DNA of 64,000 nt, from NCBI RefSeq assembly GCF_001424425.1, contig NZ_LMPT01000001.1, forward strand, positions 360,137 to 424,136, in the 5' to 3' direction. Under the pieces are notes generated by a model. That model was not told the DNA's origin and did no database searches. It was given only the letters and a program-made list of their open reading frames with translations. The stretch is from Acidovorax sp. Leaf191 (lineage in GTDB: Bacteria; Pseudomonadota; Gammaproteobacteria; Burkholderiales; Burkholderiaceae_C). Shown piece by piece: positions 59,860-64,000 of this stretch. Both the position numbers and the translations under genes were made by a program. How positions within the stretch are numbered: position 1 is the stretch's first letter; every line of letters begins with the position of its first letter.

Positions 59860-61224
59860 CTACGCGCCAGAGGGGCGCGGTTGCTCCAGAAAGAACCGCA
59901 GCATCTCGCCCGTGGCATTGACCCCGCGCGGGTCGGTGTGGCTGCCCTGCGCGCTGCCACCGGCCCAGGCGTGGCCCGCGCCGTGGAGGACCCAGTGCTC
60001 CGCGATCACTGCGCCGGTATCCCCTGCGCCACCCCCGGTCGTTGCACGGCGGCGGTGCACGGTGCGCGTATAGCCCTGCCCGCTGGCAGACCGGCCTGGC
60101 TGCACGCTGGTGTCCAACGCCGCGGCACCGCCTGCCACCGCATTCAGCGCGGCTTGCACCACCTGCTCTCCGTTGCGCGCGCTGACCGTGGGGTCGGCAT
60201 CGCCATGGAAGACGATCACCGGTGTGACCGGCTGGCCTGGCGCTGCCGCCGGGGTGCCGCGGGGGTTGGGCTTGGCGCCCGTCTTCATGGCCGACAGTGC
60301 GCCCATCACGCTGTGCGCGGCGCCGGCTGAGAGGCCAGAGTGCACGCCCACGGCGGCAAATACGTCCGGGTACTCGCGGCCGAGCAAGGCGGCCATGGCG
60401 CCGCCGGCGGACAGGCCTGCCACGTAGACGCGCTGGGCATCCACCGGGTGGCGTGCCATTACGTCGCGCACCATCGCCACCAGCAGTGCGGGCTCGCCGC
60501 CGCCGCGGCGCTGGTCTTCGGGGCGAAACCAGTTCCAGCAGCCGTTGGGGTTGGCGCTGTTCGGCTGCGCGGGGTACAGCACCAGTGCGTTGGCGGGTGC
60601 GGCAGCGTGGTTCATGCCGGTGCCGGTGGCAAAGTCCGTGGGGTTTTGCGTACAGCCATGCAGCATCAGCACCAGGGGCATGGGCGTGCCGGTGGCCGCG
60701 CCGGGCGGCACGTACAGGTGGTAGTGGTGCAGGTTGTGCGGCGCGCCGGGGTGGCTGAAGGCCACGCGGGTGAAGCTGCCCGGTGCCTCGGCGCTGGCGG
60801 AGTTGCCCGCCGGTTCAGCCTTTGAGGGGCCCGAGGGCGTTGCAAAGGGCGCAGTGGATGGAGCGCTCGCTGGGCTGGCTTGCCCGGTGCTCGCGCTCTG
60901 GCGGCCTGTGTGGTCGGTGGCGGCGCGGCCCTCGCCGGGGCGGGTCTCTCGCTCGATGACCACTGCGTCTTCCACATCCTGCGCCACGCCGGTGCGCCAC
61001 GGCGTGGTGGTGCGAAAGCTGGCACCGGGCGCTGGCGGCTGCCCCGCGGTGGTGCTGGGGGCGGGGGCATTCGGTGTGCCGGGGGTGCCTTGCGCCGCGG
61101 CAGGCGCCGTCGCTGGTTGGCCCAGCGCCTGTTGAATGGCCCGGGTGGCATCCGCCAGATGGCCGGTGCGCACCAGCTGGGTGGCTTCACCCATCAGTTG
61201 CTTGAGTTTGTGGTTCCAGTCCAT
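59860..61224 (-). CDS. PHB-depolymerase/LpqC-type alpha/beta-hydrolase
   Basis: This 454-residue protein has an N-terminal part (1-150) that is Pro/Ala/Ser/Gly-rich and probably disordered. The hydrolase domain from about residue 165 has the oxyanion motif LMLHGCTQNPTDFA, the nucleophile elbow GLSAGGAMAALL (Ser near 285), the acid in VFHGDADPTVSARNGEQV and His in GAGHAWAGG. These are typical of poly(3-hydroxybutyrate) depolymerase and feruloyl esterase relatives. No signal peptide is evident, which would fit an intracellular PHA-granule enzyme. The CopG-type gene 38 bases upstream on the same strand suggests co-regulation. Confidence 0.85.
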   Translation of the reverse strand: MDWNHKLKQLMGEATQLVRTGHLADATRAIQQALGQPATAPAAAQGTPGTPNAPAPSTTAGQPPAPGASFRTTTPWRTGVAQDVEDAVVIERETRPGEGRAATDHTGRQSASTGQASPASAPSTAPFATPSGPSKAEPAGNSASAEAPGSFTRVAFSHPGAPHNLHHYHLYVPPGAATGTPMPLVLMLHGCTQNPTDFATGTGMNHAAAPANALVLYPAQPNSANPNGCWNWFRPEDQRRGGGEPALLVAMVRDVMARHPVDAQRVYVAGLSAGGAMAALLGREYPDVFAAVGVHSGLSAGAAHSVMGALSAMKTGAKPNPRGTPAAAPGQPVTPVIVFHGDADPTVSARNGEQVVQAALNAVAGGAAALDTSVQPGRSASGQGYTRTVHRRRATTGGGAGDTGAVIAEHWVLHGAGHAWAGGSAQGSHTDPRGVNATGEMLRFFLEQPRPSGA

Positions 61225-61262
61225 GGGGTTCCTTGTGGGTGGTGTGGAGGGCGCCCCGCGCC

Positions 61263-61691
61263 CTAGTGGATGCGCCCGTCCAGCGCGGCTTTGACCGCTG
61301 CGCTGGCATGAAAGGCCCCCAGCACCGTGACGGAGCTGATGGTCGCCTGTGCCAGCGAGGCCGGGACGTCGTGGTCGATGCTGACGAGGCCCAGCACGCG
61401 GATCTCCAGCACCTGGCCTGCCGCCTGCACGGCCTCCAGCTCGGCGCGGCCGAATCGCTGCAGACCCAGCACAAGCATCTTGCGGGCCACCACCTGCCGA
61501 ACCGCATCGCTCTGGGTGGTGAGCTGGTTGCGGATGGCGGTGCGGATGAAGTCGGTGCGGTTGGCATAAAAGCCTTCGGACACCAGCAGGTCGATGTGAC
61601 CAAGATCCACGAAGCCCAGGTTGATGGTGATCTTCTCGGAGTCGGGGACCTTGCCGCGCACTGCGGCAGGAGATGTTTGCGTGGAGGCCAT
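61263..61691 (-). CDS. CopG-type (ribbon-helix-helix) regulator
   Basis: The start used (61691) gives 142 residues; ATGs at 61715 and 61769 are in frame but the first lies in the operator array and the second upstream of it. The N-terminal part SEKITINLGFVDLGHIDLLV then FYANRTDFIRTAIRNQL is a ribbon-helix-helix. Residues from about 60 (DAVRQVVARKMLVLGLQRFG) form a second conserved helical/beta domain also seen next to PHB-depolymerase-like genes. It probably represses its own gene and the esterase gene through four 11-bp-spaced GGATGG elements at 61711-61764. Confidence 0.8.
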   Translation of the reverse strand: MASTQTSPAAVRGKVPDSEKITINLGFVDLGHIDLLVSEGFYANRTDFIRTAIRNQLTTQSDAVRQVVARKMLVLGLQRFGRAELEAVQAAGQVLEIRVLGLVSIDHDVPASLAQATISSVTVLGAFHASAAVKAALDGRIH

Positions 61692-61710
61692 AGCTTGTTG
61701 AAACTTGTTT

Positions 61711-61764
61711 GCCATCCAAGGGGATGGTAAAAGGATGGTGTATGGATGCCATTTGGATGGCAAA
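61711..61764. promoter_or_regulatory. Iteron-type operator: GGATGG repeats at 11-bp spacing
   Basis: GGATGG or GGATGC starts at 61722, 61733, 61744 and 61755, exactly one helical turn (11 bp) apart. The array is bracketed by inverted arms TTTGCCATCC (61708-61717) and GGATGGCAAA (61755-61764). It lies 20-75 bases upstream of the CopG-type start at 61691. Such phased repeats are typical cooperative binding sites of ribbon-helix-helix repressors. Confidence 0.75.
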
Positions 61765-61854
61765 TCCATCGTTTCAAGAGCTTGGGGCAAAAGAAAAGAG
61801 CCCGAAGGCTCCTTCTGTGGGGGAAAGGGACTGATCCCCGCGTGCGGTGAACGC

Positions 61855-62118
61855 TCAGCCCGCGCCGCGGCTGCCGCCGCCACCGGTGCTGCCTGCGGCA
61901 CCCCGGCGCGACTGCACCTGGTTGCCGCTGCCGATGTGGGCGTCGCGGTCGTGGCGGCTCTCGGGGGAGCGGCGGCCCTGGTTCAGCTGCGTGGCGGGTT
62001 TGTCGCCGGTGCTGTTGTGGGCCTGGGCGACCTTGCCGGAGCCTTCGTTGTCCTGGGTGGTGCGATCGGCCTCGGTACTCATGTCGCCATCGTCACGGCG
62101 GTTTTCCTTGCTGCTCAT
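61855..62118 (-). CDS. Small hydrophilic, probably disordered protein
   Basis: This 87-residue protein is almost devoid of hydrophobic residues and rich in Gly, Ser, Arg, Asp, Asn and Gln, ending in a Gly-rich tail. The ATG at 62118 is preceded by a perfect AGGAGG at ideal distance, which strongly supports translation. No domain is recognised. Such proteins are often stress-induced, protect from desiccation or interact with nucleic acid, but none of that is shown here. It lies between a CopG-type gene and a PNPOx-like stress protein on the same strand. Confidence 0.75.
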   Translation of the reverse strand: MSSKENRRDDGDMSTEADRTTQDNEGSGKVAQAHNSTGDKPATQLNQGRRSPESRHDRDAHIGSGNQVQSRRGAAGSTGGGGSRGAG

Positions 62119-62192
62119 AAAGCCTCCTGGGTGTTGGTGCTGGATGTGGGTGTGCAGAGGTGGCGCGCCGGCGGTGCGGCAGCGCCTGCGGA

Positions 62193-62699
62193 TCAGGACA
62201 GGGTCAGTTCCTTGTGCTCGCCCAGCTCGCGCGGGGGCTCGCCGGTGACGGCCGCCTTGGCCATCTTGAACAGCTGGACCATCTTGCTTTCCTTGACGTC
62301 CCAGTACTCGGCGTGGCGGATGCGCACGGCCAGCAGGGCCAGGTCGGCATCGTTGTAGCCGCCCGGAAACCAGGCCTTGGCCATGGGCGACCACAGCGCT
62401 TCCTTTTGCGCCAGGTCATCGATGAAGCGGGCCTGGCCCGACAGCGAGACATAGCTGTCGTCGCCCGGGTCGGCGTACGACACGTTGACTTCGCCATCGG
62501 TCAGCAGGCGCTCGTACAGCTCGCCGGACTTGGAGATGAAGAAGTACAGCTCGTTGTGCTCATCGATGCTGCGGTTCTGCGTGGTGAGCGGGTGTGCGTG
62601 CAGCATGCCCGACGCGGTGCGGTGGGTGAGCATCCCGAAGCGGATGTCCTTGATGAGTTTCCACAGGGTGTCGTGGGCGGGTGTGCTGTTGCTAGGCAT
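62193..62699 (-). CDS. General-stress-type pyridoxamine 5'-phosphate oxidase-like flavoprotein
   Basis: This 168-residue split-barrel flavin-binding protein has DTLWKLIKDIRFGMLTHRTA then AHPLTTQNRSIDEHNELYFF, and a C-terminal half with YVSLSGQARFIDDLA then PGGYNDADLALLAVRI. The pattern matches general stress protein 26 relatives that bind FMN or FAD. The ATG at 62699 has GGAG upstream. It lies 75 bases before the small disordered protein, and both may be stress-induced. Confidence 0.87.
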   Translation of the reverse strand: MPSNSTPAHDTLWKLIKDIRFGMLTHRTASGMLHAHPLTTQNRSIDEHNELYFFISKSGELYERLLTDGEVNVSYADPGDDSYVSLSGQARFIDDLAQKEALWSPMAKAWFPGGYNDADLALLAVRIRHAEYWDVKESKMVQLFKMAKAAVTGEPPRELGEHKELTLS

Positions 62700-62819
62700 G
62701 AAGGGGCTCCAGTGCGATGAGGTATGAAGCGACTGTCCGCCCGTTAGCGTGTGCGCGGCGTCGTCTGCCTGCCCGCTTGTGCGTGGGAGCTTGTCTGACA
62801 TGGGCTGCACGCCCCCGCG

Positions 62820-63305
62820 TCAGGGTCGCCTGGTGTACTTCACGATGGTCACTGCAGCTGCAGAATCCACGCTCGCGAGGCTCTGTAGCATCCATTGCAG
62901 CGCCTGGTCTGCCCGGGTGCCGCCGGTCCCGCCGCCGATGATCGGGAACGCTACCGACCCGAAGCCATGCTGCTGAACCAAGGCCATGGCCGACAGCACG
63001 GACTGCTGGATGGAACGCTGCGACGACACCCACCACATGCTGATGCCCGCCACATGGATGATGCCCTGGTGGGGCAGACGGCCCGCACCCGTCAGCACGG
63101 CACCGCCCAGCGGGATGGCGCCGTGGCGGGCCAGTTCACGAAACGGCTGGTACCCGGCCCGCCGCTTGATAGCGCCCGAGACGCCCTGCGGCAGCAGCAA
63201 CCACCACGGGATGATGTTGCGGTTCCAGGCGTTGACGATCACGTCGGCGTGCTGGTCCAGCAAGTCGCCCTCCACCACATTCACTGCTGCAGTGCTGCGA
63301 TGCAC
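62820..63305 (-). CDS. Macrodomain protein (ADP-ribose or O-acetyl-ADP-ribose binding)
   Basis: This 161-residue macrodomain begins near NVVEGDLLDQHADVIVNAWN. The typical VNAAN loop is replaced by VNAWNRN and is followed by GVSGAIKRRAGY. Later elements are GGAVLTGAGRLPHQGIIHVAG and the phosphate loop FPIIGGGTGGT near 125. Many such enzymes remove ADP-ribose from proteins or O-acetyl-ADP-ribose. The GTG start at 63305 is the only good one; the gene follows the PhnA-type gene by six bases, so both are co-translated. Activity untested. Confidence 0.82.
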   Translation of the reverse strand: MHRSTAAVNVVEGDLLDQHADVIVNAWNRNIIPWWLLLPQGVSGAIKRRAGYQPFRELARHGAIPLGGAVLTGAGRLPHQGIIHVAGISMWWVSSQRSIQQSVLSAMALVQQHGFGSVAFPIIGGGTGGTRADQALQWMLQSLASVDSAAAVTIVKYTRRP

Positions 63306-63311
63306 AGGGGC

Positions 63312-63671
63312 TCACGCCTTCTTCAGAAACTCGGACTTCAGCAGCATGCTGCCCAGGTCCGTCTTGCAGTCCACGTTGTGGCCGTCGGCACCGTCCACCA
63401 GCCGGATGCTCTTGATCTTGGTGCCCTTCTTGAGCGTCGATGACGAGCCCTTGACCTTGAGGTCCTTCACCAGGATCACCGCATCACCGTCGGCCAGGGG
63501 GTTGCCGTTGGCATCGCGCACGGTGGCGTCGCCCGCGTCCGCAGCCTCTTCGTCGGTGGCCGCAGCGGCCTGGGGCCACTCCAGCCCGCAGTCGGGGCAC
63601 ACGTACAGGCTGGCATCGGGGTAGGTATTCTCCTGGCCGCATTGGGGGCAGGCGGGGGTGGTGTGGGGCAT
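63312..63671 (-). CDS. phnA: PhnA-family zinc-ribbon protein (YjdM-like)
   Basis: This 119-residue protein has an N-terminal zinc ribbon ([21 protein letters not shown]) and a C-terminal PhnA domain ([38 protein letters not shown]). The family was linked by name to phosphonate metabolism but has no proven phosphonate role in most bacteria. Length fits E. coli YjdM/PhnA (111). It leads a short operon with the macrodomain gene. Confidence 0.93.
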   Translation of the reverse strand: MPHTTPACPQCGQENTYPDASLYVCPDCGLEWPQAAAATDEEAADAGDATVRDANGNPLADGDAVILVKDLKVKGSSSTLKKGTKIKSIRLVDGADGHNVDCKTDLGSMLLKSEFLKKA

Positions 63672-63720
63672 CGGGGTGTCAGGTCAGGGAATCGGTGGAT
63701 GGTCGTCGGGGCCGTTGGCG

Positions 63721-64000
63721 CTACAGCGGCGCACGCTGCTGCAGTGCAAAGGGCGGCAGGCCCTTGAGCAGGCGCTGGCCGTAGCTCGTGCGCATCAGGC
63801 GCTTGTCGTAGCAGTACACGTGGGCTTGGTCGTCCTCGGTGCGGATGGCGCGTCCCACCCATTGCGCCAGGCGGATGGCGGTGGCGGGCACCACCAGTTC
63901 GCTGAACGGGTCGCGCCCCACGGCGCGCAGCCACTCGGCACGGGCTTCGCCCACGGGGTCGTCGGGCGGGGCGAACGGCAGCTTGGTGATGAACACCGAC
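63721..64000 (-). CDS. dinG: ATP-dependent DNA helicase, DinG-type, C-terminal end (cut by window edge)
   Basis: The last 92 residues of a gene that begins beyond the window. They show FITKLPFAPPDDPVGEARAE then the helicase C-terminal motif AIRLAQWVGRAIRTEDD and YCYDKRL, closely like DinG. DinG is an iron-sulfur, superfamily 2 5'-3' helicase that resolves R-loops and other blocks to replication. The catalytic core is outside the window. Confidence 0.85.
   Translation of the reverse strand, partial: SVFITKLPFAPPDDPVGEARAEWLRAVGRDPFSELVVPATAIRLAQWVGRAIRTEDDQAHVYCYDKRLMRTSYGQRLLKGLPPFALQQRAPL

Noticed and set aside
1..64000. CRISPR arrays, rRNA or tRNA genes, insertion sequences
   Set aside because: No regularly spaced direct repeats, no cloverleaf or rRNA-like segment and no transposase-like protein were seen in either strand.

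Overview
The window is GC-rich, densely coded bacterial chromosome. It most likely comes from a betaproteobacterium of the family Comamonadaceae (Acidovorax/Delftia-like). The grounds are the gene set (a protein with an IPTL-CTERM sorting tail, a long RdgC, a leuA-type 2-isopropylmalate synthase of about 560 residues, DGPF/YCII proteins with an ECF42-type sigma factor) and two families of dispersed palindromic intergenic repeats that I associate with that family. No rRNA, tRNA, CRISPR array, insertion sequence or complete prophage was seen.

Layout. 1-3 kb: two tandem secreted proteins with an S74-like tail-chaperone end, and an IPTL-CTERM protein. 3-11 kb: a seven-gene operon (ABC amino-acid importer, amidase, solute-binding protein, ketimine reductase-like and D-amino-acid dehydrogenase-like enzymes) divergent from a GlxA-type regulator. 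11.3-13.2 kb: a less GC-rich pair, a putative lipoprotein of phospholipase-C/S1-nuclease-like character and a PIN/NYN-type protein. 13.5-16 kb: an orphan binding protein, a class II aldolase and a GST. 16-19 kb: tauABC. 19-24.5 kb: an MFS carrier, an OYE-family reductase, a hemerythrin-like protein and a chemoreceptor. 24.6-29.2 kb: a copper-resistance cluster (copA, copZ, cueR) with two CueR-type promoters flanking a flavodoxin-fold reductase. 29.3-31 kb: hipBA with operator repeats. 31-34.9 kb: a TetR regulator divergent from an enoyl-CoA hydratase, then rdgC and a Spy-like protein. 35-36 kb: a 1.2-kb non-coding region with two copies of a replication-origin-like module. 36-41 kb: a 1629-residue GAF/PAS/GGDEF/EAL protein. 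41-46.4 kb: MerR/thioesterase, aroG, an NlpC/P60 lipoprotein, and leuA preceded by a leucine-rich leader peptide. 46.8-53 kb: a candidate hydrolase gene flanked by two copies of a putative periplasmic immunity gene, then a very large WG-repeat membrane protein. 53.4-56.2 kb: the ECF42/DGPF operon. 56-64 kb: small metabolic and nucleic-acid enzymes (GFA, RNase H, DnaQ-like exonuclease, M28 peptidase, PHB-depolymerase-like esterase, a CopG-type regulator with an iteron operator, PNPOx-like, macrodomain, PhnA) and the end of a DinG-type helicase.

The most noteworthy observations are the duplicated origin-like module at 35.0-35.9 kb (DnaA boxes, then a fixed 15-bp GC-rich gap, then a TAC-trinucleotide tract, then AT-rich DNA, twice, with no dnaA or rep gene nearby); the effector/immunity-like cassette at 46.8-48.9 kb; the leuA leader peptide with five CTA codons; and an array of four 11-bp-spaced operator repeats upstream of a CopG-type gene. 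All calls come from reading the sequence. No database search was run.
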